Shown here: positions 39,011 to 50,800 of the stretch, in pieces
How positions within the stretch are numbered: position 1 is the stretch's first letter
Layout of the letters: every line of letters starts with the position of its first letter
Assembly: GCA_009760855.2 (NCBI GenBank)
Contig: WPIO01000019.1
Span: 6,058,501 to 6,122,500 of the forward strand
DNA length: 64,000 bases
From: Cristatella mucedo
Taxonomy: Eukaryota > Bryozoa > Phylactolaemata > Cristatellidae
Direction of reading: 5' to 3'
Program-made: the position numbers and the translations under genes
The notes under the pieces: model-generated
The model's database searches: none
What the model saw: only the letters and a program-made list of their open reading frames with translations
Told to the model about the DNA's origin: nothing

Positions 39011-39789
39011 TTGCCTTAAGGTCCTGAGTTAGCCCACCTTAATGCGGTACTTGCAACTTATTAGATGTCAGTACGCTATGATCCAACAGCTCTATTCACG
39101 TTCTGTGTTGATAGTTAGCCCCATCGTAGTACCGTGTCTCGTCAGTCCGTCGAATCGACCGCAACTGAGCAAAGCCACCACTGCTGGTCAGACATGACCC
39201 GTGTAGCCGGGAACAGCTCAGAGAATTCTGGACGAAACTCGATCACCTCTGAGCCGGCCTGTTTTGATCAGCACTGAGACGTCACATTACGAAATACGTG
39301 CGTCTTGCTTCATTCAGTGTGGCACTGTGAGACCTTCCACTTGTTTGCACTGGTGTCCCTTAATTGCGAACTCGACTGCATCGCATCCGAGTAATTCTTT
39401 AGCAGGAAAATCCCCATCACCTAAACATACGATGGCGGAGGCCGAAACCAAGCACAGCTAGTATACATTACCAGATACATTGCAGCGTAGAACTTGCTTA
39501 GAAGTTGGATCGTTGGGGGTAGGCTGTCACAGAGAGTTCGATCGTCGGGGCAAGGCTGCCGAACTGCCACATCCTTGAGCCACAGCTGATCGCCCCTTAA
39601 TTATGCTGCCCTCAACTCGTAAGAGGGAAACCCCGACTGCTTGATTCTCGGATGGTGGTCTAATAAGATCACTTGGAAACCTTTGCTGAGCAACTATCGT
39701 AACATTAACGTAAACAGTTAACTACAAATCAGCAGTCTGCCGCGTTACTAAGCTTAACTTTTCGATAAGTATGAGGCAGCACGATGGCT
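39011..39789. other. Intergenic, nothing recognised
   Basis: No exon, RNA gene or repeat is supported on either strand. Confidence 0.4.
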
Positions 39790-39960
39790 AAGGCCCATAA
39801 CACGGAGAATCACTAGGTAAGGTGGCTGCTTTTCACGACCTCGGTCCCGAGGTCGTGGGTTCGAATCATGCGGTGGGCGATCCTTTATCGCTGCTGCAAG
39901 CGGTGGTGATAGCCGTAAAGGCTCTTCTGTCGCTATACAAAAGAGGCTGTTGAATCAGCG
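39790..39960 (+). mobile_element. SINE-B copy
   Basis: tRNA-like head with GGGTTCGAATC, body CAAGCGGTGGTGATAGCCG, end GAGGCTGTTGAATCAGCGAG, then a TA run. Confidence 0.8.
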
Positions 39961-39961
39961 A

Positions 39962-40034
<73 letters not shown>
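39961..40034. repeat. (TA)n microsatellite at the SINE-B 3' end
   Basis: 74 bases of TA starting directly at the end of the SINE. Confidence 0.97.
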
Positions 40035-40035
<1 letters not shown>

Positions 40036-40497
40036 CTACGGCCCCAGTGATTACCTCATAAGAACAGTAGGTGATGTGACCAAATGGTCACACGCGGTAC
40101 TTCGACGGGTATCGCCAGCAAGTAAACATTGCCTAGTTGACTATTCATGCTCCGAAAATTCCGTTTTGTTACACTAATTGCTGCTCTCCGATGATCCGAT
40201 GATCAGAAATAAATCTATCTGCTAAGCGATTTACAAGTCAAGTTTGGCACTTCCCAGAATCCATAGATCGAAAATGGCTAATTCACGCCACACGTATTTG
40301 CAAGTTGTGGAACTTTTTCGTCATCGTTGTAATTGTTACAATCATCATGGCACACTTTGTGGTTATATTTGGTCTGTCTGATCAACACATGACCGCTCAG
40401 AAGAATGCAACCCCCCCCCCCCCGATTGGAGTAGCGTTTGATTTTGAGTATGCTTAAATGTTACCATTAATCATTTGACATGCTTCTTTCCCGGACA

Positions 40498-40580
40498 AAT
40501 ATAAAGTGCCAAGAAAGCAGTGTAGTTCTTTTAGGATGCTATGGCCTTTATTGTGTTACTATTATTATTATTATTATTAA
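40498..40580 (+). mobile_element. LINE-A solo 3' tail, diverged
   Basis: AAAGTGCCAAGAAAGCAGTG, then TTCTTTTAGGATGCTATGGC and an ATT run. Confidence 0.55.
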
Positions 40581-42043
40581 TGATCAGTTAACCCTTGCAG
40601 AATACTGTACAATGAAATATATAGCCCATTGCTGCTGATAGAAACTGGACCCTTCTCGTCTTTTCTATAGACTCTGTGTCAGACATTCTCGGACTTTCAG
40701 CAGAGACGCCGTCGACTTTCCCTAATGTTTCTCACCGCTATGTCAATCCTTCTGGTCATGACTGACAAGCAACAAAAAAGTAGCGTGTGCGCGGTCCCGG
40801 TTCCCGTTGCTGAGGAACGTTCAGTTAGCTCAGACAGTAAACAGTCATGTCCATGTTCTCGGCAATGCACCATGGAAAGTACTTAGTACAATCGTTGAGG
40901 CGACTGCCAGATCCCGTTGGGAGCATGCACGAACATTTCCACAATGCGTCACCACCTGATTGTCGTCACTTTGAAAATTTCGTGCACACTCCACTCAGTC
41001 TCGGCAAGGTTGGTGAAGCTTTCTGAACGAGCCAGCACACGGCCAGGAACTGTCACGAGATCCGCTTGCGATACCAGACTAGTGCTTCTTGGGATACATG
41101 TTGACCGACGACCACACTCGGAAAGATTCTGCTCAGCTGAATCAATATGGACGACCGTGTAAAAAGCAAACGCTATCCTCATAGCATGCAAGGACCTCTA
41201 GGTTAAGTTAACAGTGTGCCCCTTTTGACCAAGGCCTTGAGAAGGCAGATCTTCGATGGGTGTCATTAGTAGTAAATAGTGGCCATGCAAAAGGTCACCT
41301 CAGAAGTTGCACACACTAACGTGACGGCTGATGCCTAGGCAAACGCACAGACCTACCGTATGGTGGCAGCAAAGGTTTTTCTAACATAAAACCGGTTTCC
41401 CTGTCAAGGAAGTTCAAAAAGCCCAATAAACGGGTTGAGCCACGACGGGATTTCTTATTTTCGAATGGTAACGCACGGCGGTGATACGATTGTACTCCTT
41501 GTACTGCACCCCTTTCTTCCGGTATAGGACTTTTTCTAGGCACTAACAGGCTGAACATTTAGTTGACTTTATAAAGTGTAATGAATCCCCCTAAAAAGCT
41601 ATTGCACGTGCTTGTAGGAAAGAGAACTAGGATACGCTGTCCCCAGGGGTCAAACCCACAATATTCGAAATGGAGAGGCATGCTTATCAATCAATCCGAA
41701 AATTTCGGCTCCTGAGGCTGAAACCTTTCACTTAGAGGCACTCGACTACTAGCTGGATTGATCAAACGTTGGCACCAGGAGCAATGACAGCACTTTGTAC
41801 AATAACATGCTGGCTAAAACTAGCATGTCCTTCTGCGCCGTGGTCTGCCATCATCACTATGGGAGGACTGCCTTCAAACAAGAAAATAAAGCCAAGCACC
41901 GAATACAGATTTAGCACGCCCTCCTTCAGGTGGCTTCGGTGTCTGCATCAATTAATCAAGCAATGGTAGCAAAAAGTTGTATACGACATCGACTCCGTAT
42001 CGTAATTTTTTTCTGCCATAGTAATTTCAATAATAGTTGCCAG

Positions 42044-42139
42044 TTACACGGATGTCCATAAACTTATAGAGCTCTTTTGAGGGAGGTTACTTTGCGACGA
42101 ACTGAACCGATAAGTTTGCTTGAAAGCCCGACTAAAGCT
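42044..42139 (-). CDS. IDE last exon (fragment residues 858-888 and TAA)
   Basis: Follows a good acceptor CTTTTGTTTAG and stays in phase with the preceding exon. It encodes [12 protein letters not shown], which resembles the MTEFKRGLPLF segment near the end of human IDE, then a diverged Ser-rich end. A different terminal exon further downstream cannot be excluded. The human-type C-terminal AKL is absent. Confidence 0.5.
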   Translation of the reverse strand, partial: SFSRAFKQTYRFSSSQSNLPQKSSISLWTSV

Positions 42140-45100
42140 CTAAACAAAAGCTCATTCGTGCATGAACGGTCACAAAAACCAAGCTTAAAAGGACAAGCGT
42201 CACAGCTGCTTTATAACACAGTCTTAGACAAAGGTTACAATTACTCACCCGCACAGGTTCCTGCACCAGTCCATTAGCTACGTCAGACTGTTGGCTTAAG
42301 TCAGCAGCACAGCGATGATCGTTGGACACGACATGGATGGAAAGCTTAGCGCGGCTAGGTGCATCAGGGCATATAATCATCTGCAAATGTACAAAGATAC
42401 AAACGAGTTAAAGCTTAAGCTGTCTGCTTCGTGGCATTGTATACAGATCGACTTTTCTACATAATGCCATAACTAACCCACTCGAAAAACAAAAAATTTA
42501 TACGTGGCACTGAAATTTGATCATAGCCACAAGGGCCAATTACAATCAGTCTATATAATTTTGAATGTGGGTGAGTGAGTACGTCCGTAGAAACAAGTCG
42601 TCGACGTCACGTTTACATTTAAAGGTTAAATGTTAGCCAATCCAACAGCCTCATCTAAACAGTAGCAGAAGAGCCTCGACGGCTATCACCACCGCTTGCA
42701 GTGGGCAATAAAGGATCGCCCACTGAAGGACTTCAAACCCACGGTCTGGGTCGTGAAGAGCGAGCAACTTACCCCACTCCAGGCCCCTGGATCTTAACAC
42801 AAGGGTAAGGTGCTCGCTCTTCACGACCCAGACCGTGGGTTTGAGTCCTTCAGTGGGCGATCCTTTATTGCCCACTGCAAGCGGTGGTGATAGCCGTCGA
42901 GGCTCTTCTGGTGCAAAATAAACGAGACTGATAAGTAAGCTAAGACCATCTACGCTATCAGTACAACTATGGGTATGAATACGCTCATTATTGCTGGGGT
43001 TTTTTATTGGATCGGCGAAGCAAGTTCGAGCAAGTAAGCTACCCATTAAATGCTGTCTATCAGCTACTCATTAGTTGCTAATGTTAATGGCTTATAGGTG
43101 CTTATGTACTTCCCAAGTAACGGTTGTTAGTGTGCACGGTCATACATGTACTGCTTAACTGGTTCTCAACAAATATTTGTATACTGGCGTTTATGCAATG
43201 CTCTTAGTTTTAAAGCATTGTCAACAACTAATGTCGTTTTTAGTATGCTTACTCACTCATAGTCTGCGATACAGGTAATTCGATCGAGTAGAATGTATAT
43301 TATGGAGCCAGTCTATGGGCTTGGTCAATTGCATGTTGCATTGGTTCGAGGATTCAGAAATCGCTCAATGCACCAATAACACATATCCGACCAAAACCAA
43401 ATCTGCATCTGTCACTTGTGACGGATTCTTGGAAATGCTAGAAAATTTCTAGATACACCGTATGCATGCTGAAAGAGTGCGCGGCCAAGGCCGCGAAAAT
43501 AAAAAGCTCAACACGTTTTGGCTTTCCATATGCATTGAATTTTGAAATAGGAATGAAAAGACTTTGATCATCATTATCTAATTACATATGTGAACGCTGT
43601 AGAGATGATCTCTCACTAGCATCTGGTAGGAAGCTGGCTTGAGGAGTAGGTTAGTGACCACGGTGAGCCTGACCGGCTGGCAGTTCCATATGGCCAGTCT
43701 AGGCTAGTGCCATCCTCTCATCGGACTGAGGAGGCTAATGTAAAAGTGTAAGACTAACCCTGAAGAGCAGCTGGTGCTTACCACCGGCAACAGTGTATGA
43801 CACTCGGTCCGGAAAAAGCTAATCTCGGGGCTCGATAAACTCCTCATCCAATATTTTCAAGTATGAGCTCGTTATTACTAGCTCAGCTATACAGCAAGGT
43901 CAATGCACAGCCAACACGTCAAGCTGCCATATCAAGATAAAATAGGACGACAGAGTAAACGGGCAGGTGGAACCATTCAGCAGTTAGGGTTCCAACAACC
44001 CAGGAAATGCTGCTACCATGGTTGTACCAACCTTAAAGAATGAGAGCAGGTCTTCTTTGCTAATAGATTTGACATGGTCTGTTTCTATTATGTCCCTGTT
44101 GAAGTTGTACATCTCAGATATTATCTCTGTCCAATAGATGGCATGCTGAGAACTCATCTTCTTGGGCTTTTCCAGGCGATTTGTGATTAAGGCCTGCACA
44201 TGCTTTGCATATGCAGTATCGTCCATTTCTACCAAGAGGGTCTGCAGCAAGCAATGAAGGAACAAAATACATCACTGCAGAGTTACAATACCTGGAGGCT
44301 TACATTACGGCAAGACGACACAACAGAAAAGATAATAGCAATGATCAAGGTTATCGGTAAATCTGTAAAAAATCTTATCGGTAAATGTCAAGAAAATATT
44401 AAGAAGATTGGTCCAACATCCAAATATTTGTTTAGGGCACCTTTCAAAAGACAAACATGCTAGCAATTGGATAAGAAGTTTTGACGATTTCCACATAAAA
44501 AGAAAGCATTCAAAAGTGATTATGCAAACCATGTCTAACTCGGCAGTACACCAGAGTCAATCTATATCTACAAATAACAAATTTACCAATCTGCATCATA
44601 TGTGATTGGTGTCCCAACTTGTTGAACCTTGGCACATGGATTTTGCAGCATGTTGAGGTACATGCTTGTGAATTTTAAACGGCTTCGTTTACAGTGTAGC
44701 TTTGCTCCTTGTAAATTATATAATTCAGCCAATACTTGAACAGATCAACGTGAAATTTCAAATGCAGCTCTGCTTGTACACCACTGCAACATTTCATTTC
44801 TGATATAGGTTGGATAGGTCTGCCGCTACATATGTACTTGATTGCAGGAAATGAAGTTCAAGAACGTTTGATGTGATGATATGCAGATGATGTGCATAGC
44901 AAACTTATCTAACTGAAATTAGAAATCCGAAATCTGAGCAGAGAAATGGCTAGGTAAAATTGGGAACAAACAAGAAAGCATGAACTTAAAAATATTGATG
45001 GCAAAAGTAAAAAACACAAACATATGTGCAGGTGCATGCACACACACTTAGATTTACTGCTCTAACCTAATGACGAAGTTATTGATGCTGCTTTGAAGCT

Positions 45101-47823
45101 CAGGGGCTACGACACCACTATAGAGCTGGCCACTTACAGCTGTCCTATCATAACAGATGACACACAACGTCGAGACTAGCTACAGACTCACGGTTGCTAA
45201 ATGCTTTTTAAGAGTATGGCCAAAACTGCTCTGAAAACCTGAATCCTGACGTTATTAAGGAAACTGTTTTCCGATTACATGTGAGTTACGACTTCCGTTG
45301 AAGAATTTCGCTGAAAGCAGCAGAAGCATCGCAGGCCTGCTCTGTATTATTCCTGTAGCACTTAATCTTCGTCAAACATGTCACCTACGCACGTGAGCTG
45401 CTTCCTAAAATACCAGATGAATGTACCGAACACTGTACGGGGGTCATATGCAAGTGACTCCAGCCAGTACTCCTGCCATTTGACTTCGTTATTACGAAAG
45501 GGGACATAGATGAGAAAAAGAGGGAGGCAAAATCGTGAAGAGAGAGATAGAGTGAGAAAGAGAGCAGAAATAGATGCAGGCACACACAGTCGGACAATCA
45601 GACAGATATAAAAGACAGACAGGCACATTAGAATGTTAAAACAATCTGGGGTACTCGGGAATTGCATTACCAATATGCAGTAGCAAGGCAGCTGTTGGGC
45701 AGTTTCATAGATATGAACAAGCAGCATGAAACGACCCATCAAAAAGTTTTAACAAGGGAGATGTCAATGAAGGGTATGTATTCAGATGACGATCACATTG
45801 ACATTGTTTTACAAGCCCCGTCAAATTGTCAGGAGCAATTTTTGACTGGCAGATGACAAAGGGCAAAGAGATTTGTAATCCACATATCAGACAATAGCTT
45901 GTCGTGCTATGTGAAAAAGCTGCAGGTGGTGTCCACATGACAGGACTGTTGGCTGCACTTGTTCACCACGTTAGGATGACGTTAGTGCACCACCAGTGAA
46001 GCGATACTAGATGACAGGGTAAGGCACTTACCTCAATGCAGGACAGGAAAGACTCCACACGCTGCTCAACGTAGGCGGGCGGCTTGTCCGACTGCACGAG
46101 CATCAGCAGGCCTTGGGAGCCACAAGATCGGCGTGCAGCGCTGTGCACGATATAGCCTGGACAGGAGAGACAGCGAAGGAATACGTGCAAAGCAATCAGG
46201 ATACAGCAGCATCCGACCTCACTCGGAGCTCACGAGTCGATGCTACTGCATTCTATTGAAAGATATAGATAAACGACGACAGCTGTAATCGACCTCCGTC
46301 AGATCAGCTTAAATAAAAGTAGCAGACAAAGCCTAGCAGATGCCCTAAAGCACACCGGCCGATAAGTCTAAGGGCACACGTGACATTACAATAGAGCAGC
46401 GAAGTCAGTAGGAACTTTAGCCAGGACGGTGGCTGCAGTTACTTGCAATTTGAGGAAAGCAAATAGGCCACGAGATGATGCCGGACGGCCATGCTGCAGC
46501 CAGCTTACCAAGCTGCTCCTTGGTGCGCAGGACGTCGAAGCACGGTTCACGGATGATCTGGCATAGCAACTCGAGGAGCATGTTCTCGTGCGTGTCCTCA
46601 AAGCTACATTGGTAGTAGCTCAACAGACACGAGCTGCTGTGCACCTCGTTGTAGCCCCGATAAAGGAAGTTGCATCCTGGAGCAAAAACCGTGCAGCAAA
46701 AGAAAATCACGCTGAGACTCGTGCTTAGGAGCCCGCTAGGGCAACAATGGGCGGCGGCAGTAGCAGCAGCAGCGGTGGCAGCAGCAGCGGCGGCGGCGGC
46801 AGCAGCCGCTGCTGCTCACCGCCAGGCAATTGAATCTGCCGTCGGCTGTGCCGCACGTGCTGCGCTGGCAGCGACTTGGCGTGCTGCTGCTGGACAAGTG
46901 GCGCCTCCACCAGCGAGGCCAGCTCAATGGCACGGTCGGCAGTAACGTTGCCGTAAGTGAGGATCTCGAGATGAAGATTCGAAAGAAGCATCGGGATGAA
47001 ATTCTTAATGGCCTCCAGTGTGACGTCGTCGATCACGTCGAGTGCTTCCTGATTCGTCCAGTACTGCTCTTGGGTGAGCAGTGCCAAGAAGTATGTAGCA
47101 TGATTCATCGGCTGCCGAGCCTTGAAGCTTTCCAATGTACGCACGTGCTGGGAAAAGACGTCGAGCGAGAACGGTGACGCGCGCATGTCGCCAGCATGAG
47201 GCACGCAGCAGACGCCCCGACGAGGACGCTGGGGGAGAAGGAGCATCAGCAGCCGGTCTAGACTGGCCCTACTTCTTCCTTAAGCACGTCGAAGCGCTTC
47301 GGGTCAACGTTGAATGCCGCAAATCGGTCCATGAGCCGCTCCAGTAAAATATGCAGCTTGTCACTGTAGCCGCTCACATGAAGCTGCCGGCAAACAAGAT
47401 AACCATACATAAGCAAACACGCCAATCGTTTAAATTTTGAAACGAGTCAGTGCCCAGGGTAGCCGGTGGCACGCCGCACACTACGGTGCAACGGGACAGG
47501 CGACAGCAATACAGGGCAGGTTCGAGTGCACTGCCGTTTCGTAGCGAGCTGTGTCAGCAGACTTTGCGATTCTTTCTTGCTTGTTTTTTTTTTACACGAA
47601 TTGCAGTCTTACCTGCATCCCACAGGCAGTGACAGCGATATTATACTTCAGACCGGCAACCTCAGCGTCATAGGAATATTCTGTCAGCGCATCATCGAAC
47701 AGCCTCACGAATAGTCGAGTCAAAGACTGGCACAGCGGGTTCATCTCGGCCAGCGGGCTGCAAAGTATGCGGCGCTGCAAACATGGGGAGCAGCGACCGC
47801 TCTTGTCAATCGGCGGTGGCTCT

Positions 47824-47880
<57 letters not shown>

Positions 47881-50800
47881 CGCACGCACTATAGTCCGAG
47901 AGGAGCGAGCAGGGGGCCCGTGCCTGGGACCCCGACAACTGTTTTTTTCTTTTTACAAAAAAGCAGCTCTCTACCACGTGAGGAGGGTGACTCGTAAAAA
48001 GACCAGCTTCTCATAAACTGGCTCATGCCAGGCGCTCTTCTTAGATATTCACGGGTGTGACACAATGTCTTTTCCCAAGCCAGAATCAAAGCACAGCGTG
48101 GACTCTTTTTTCCTGCTAGATGTACACCAGCGTTCGCTCTGGAGGAACAGCCTAAAGTACCAATAGGTCCACAGCCCCCCCCCGAGTTGCCAACGCCGGC
48201 TGGCTTGCAAAATCTGCGGCTTCTGCTTCGGATAATTCTAGCCGTGCCAGACAAGCGACACGACTTGGCAGCTAGCGTAGCCCGTTGCACATCATGCCGA
48301 ATATGCGATTGCAATGCCGAGCCAATGGCAGCACTGTGCTCCGACTCAAAAAATGGCCTCGCTAGGTGCTTCGCTCTAGTCCGCACCTGGGAAGTCTGCG
48401 TCTGTGTGAGGTACAAGCGATCACGAAGCACAATATCGTCAGAAAGCAACGGCTGCAAGCAAAAGTGGTTCAGTCCAGCGACCATTGGTCCGGACACAAG
48501 TAAAAAGCAGTAAGAGCTAGCAGCACCCTGCTCTAATGCACACCGACAAATGAACTTTCCAGCAGCCGAGCACATAGGCAGTCAGACAAGTCACACATTG
48601 TACTCACCTCGTCATTTGAATGGTCACGTACACCTTCGGCAATAAGAAAGTGTTGTCCTGCTTGTGCCAGACACGCATAAACGGAGCTTCCTATAACGCA
48701 GACGGCTTTCTCATAAACGTCTGCAGAACACATACTTAACATTGATTTTCCCATGCTATCTCAGATATGGAAAAATCAGCTCCGGACAAAACAAAGTTGA
48801 ACACTCGTTGCTCGTCGTGGCTTACCTTGACAATACGAGGAAACACGGCCGGCTCGACTTCACGCGGGCAAATGCTGAAGTCGTTAGGTATAAACTCATT
48901 TGGAGATGGCAGCTTGACTTGCCCATGTGAATCCGGATTTGCCCATCGCTAGAGAAAAGTACAAACCAGAAAAGAGACTGACTGCAGGCACAATGCACAA
49001 AATCGCGTGGAATTTCGTTCTTTTTCTGAAAGTCAAACAACTTAAACAGGAACATAAATTAGCCATTCACGGCAGCACATGAAAACTGTACAGGAGGCAG
49101 CAGACTACGTGCACAGGCATGCATGAGCACACTCACGCACACTCACGGTTGCATTTGTCAACGGCATGCCCCGAGTGACGAGACGAGTAAATGCCGTGGG
49201 CAGGGCGCGGTCCACTACTAGCCAGCCAGCATATCGACAGGATTCAAGCAGTTACCTGTACTAATTCATCAGCCAGCTTCTCCTTGCTGTAGTCAGTGCC
49301 GTACCACCTCTCCTTTTCAGTAGTAAGGCCTTTATAAGCGTCACTAACGACAGTTAGCCTACAGCAGCAACAGAGAAAGCCGTCTGCACTCGTGCGAGCG
49401 TACTTTGCATTTCATCATTCTTACAGAGCGACTACCACCACCGTTAGCTGGCATGGCCACGCAGGCTGAATTGAGCTGCTTGATCAAGATGCCAGGCCAA
49501 AGTGAGCAGAGAGAGGGGCTAAGCATCAAGTTAGCAGCTACGCTAGCAGCGGCAGGAGGCAGCAGGCCGTTCCAATTCGAGATCAAAGCACATGCAGAGT
49601 CAGACCGACAAACAGCAAATATGCATGATATATTATACAGACCACAGTATCTACAGAGCTTGTCGCGAAGTAATCGAGCCAGGCACGACGATGCTAGCAA
49701 TTACATGCATGAATGCTGTACCGCGGGCAGCAGCCTCTCCAATAACACAAACTAAGCCAGCATCAAACATTCTCAGGAACGACAGCAGCTGATGGTCTGA
49801 CACGATCGGCTGCGGCTTGGCCAAAGCTTGGAATTTTCCAAGATGGCAGAATAGCAAAACACCTTATTTCAGCACACCGGGCTCTGCATTTAGGGAAATT
49901 TGAAAACTTGATCAGGCAAGAAGACATTAAAGGGTAGGTTATTAGTGTGAAACGTTTACTATTCTCCTGTGGCGAGCCACTCTCCCCATGGGCCGACGAA
50001 CGATGTGAAAAGTGAGCCAAAGAACAAATCTATCGTGTCAATGTGCAATCCCAAAGCAGCTATAGCTTAGCACTGCGAGCTCATGCAAACATCTCGCCTT
50101 GTTCAATTAACAGGCAAGGGGTATAATGCTTCAAGCAAAACTGGTGATCAATCACAGCATTAAAATTAATAAGGCAAAGCAGCACAGATTAACAGACGGA
50201 CGTATGCAGCAAGCAGCAAGAATGTGCTACGACTTGTTGGGGGCGCAAACTTGGCACCAGGCAGCATTGCAATGCAGAGCCCACTCTGCTCTTCCATTAC
50301 AATGTAATGTACTTCAACTAACAAAGTTGCTTCGATCAGCAAACCATGACTAAGTTTGTGTCCAGGCCAGTCATCGCCCAGTAAACCAGATCTCTAGCAC
50401 AAGCTCGCTAAGTAAAACAAAGCACCTGCAGCGCATTTCAGCTCGGTTATGGTCATCGGGCACTGCTGCACGGTGACAAATCGTATGCCTGCACTGAAAC
50501 TACTTCCGAAAGAGGATGGTTACAACAAAAGCCTTACGTAGGCTGGCGACTATTTTGGGCCAATGAAAAAAAAAGGTGCAAACCGAGCCTTGCCACTCCT
50601 GTCTGGGTTTCCTCGCCACGCATCTCCCACGAGGCTGCCTACCGAAGCCAGGAATTTGTCCGGAGGGGGCTACACTCGTGGAGCTTGTGTGGGTGAGATC
50701 ACAGGATGCAGCCGCAAGGTCAATTCTTCTCTACAGTGGATCTCTGGGATATGAGCCTGCAAGCGGAGCATTTGCTTCGTATTGTCTGCGACTTCATTTG

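Noticed and set aside
40949-41191. Minus-strand frame ending HEIFKVTTIRW as an alternative IDE last exon
   Set aside because: The acceptor is poor and the resemblance to the IDE C-terminus is limited to FK. The exon at 42044-42139 has a better acceptor and phase.
47758-47774. Upstream acceptor for the IDE exon at 47613-47757
   Set aside because: It would add 17 bases and break the frame. The inner acceptor gives the conserved SP...NPL junction.
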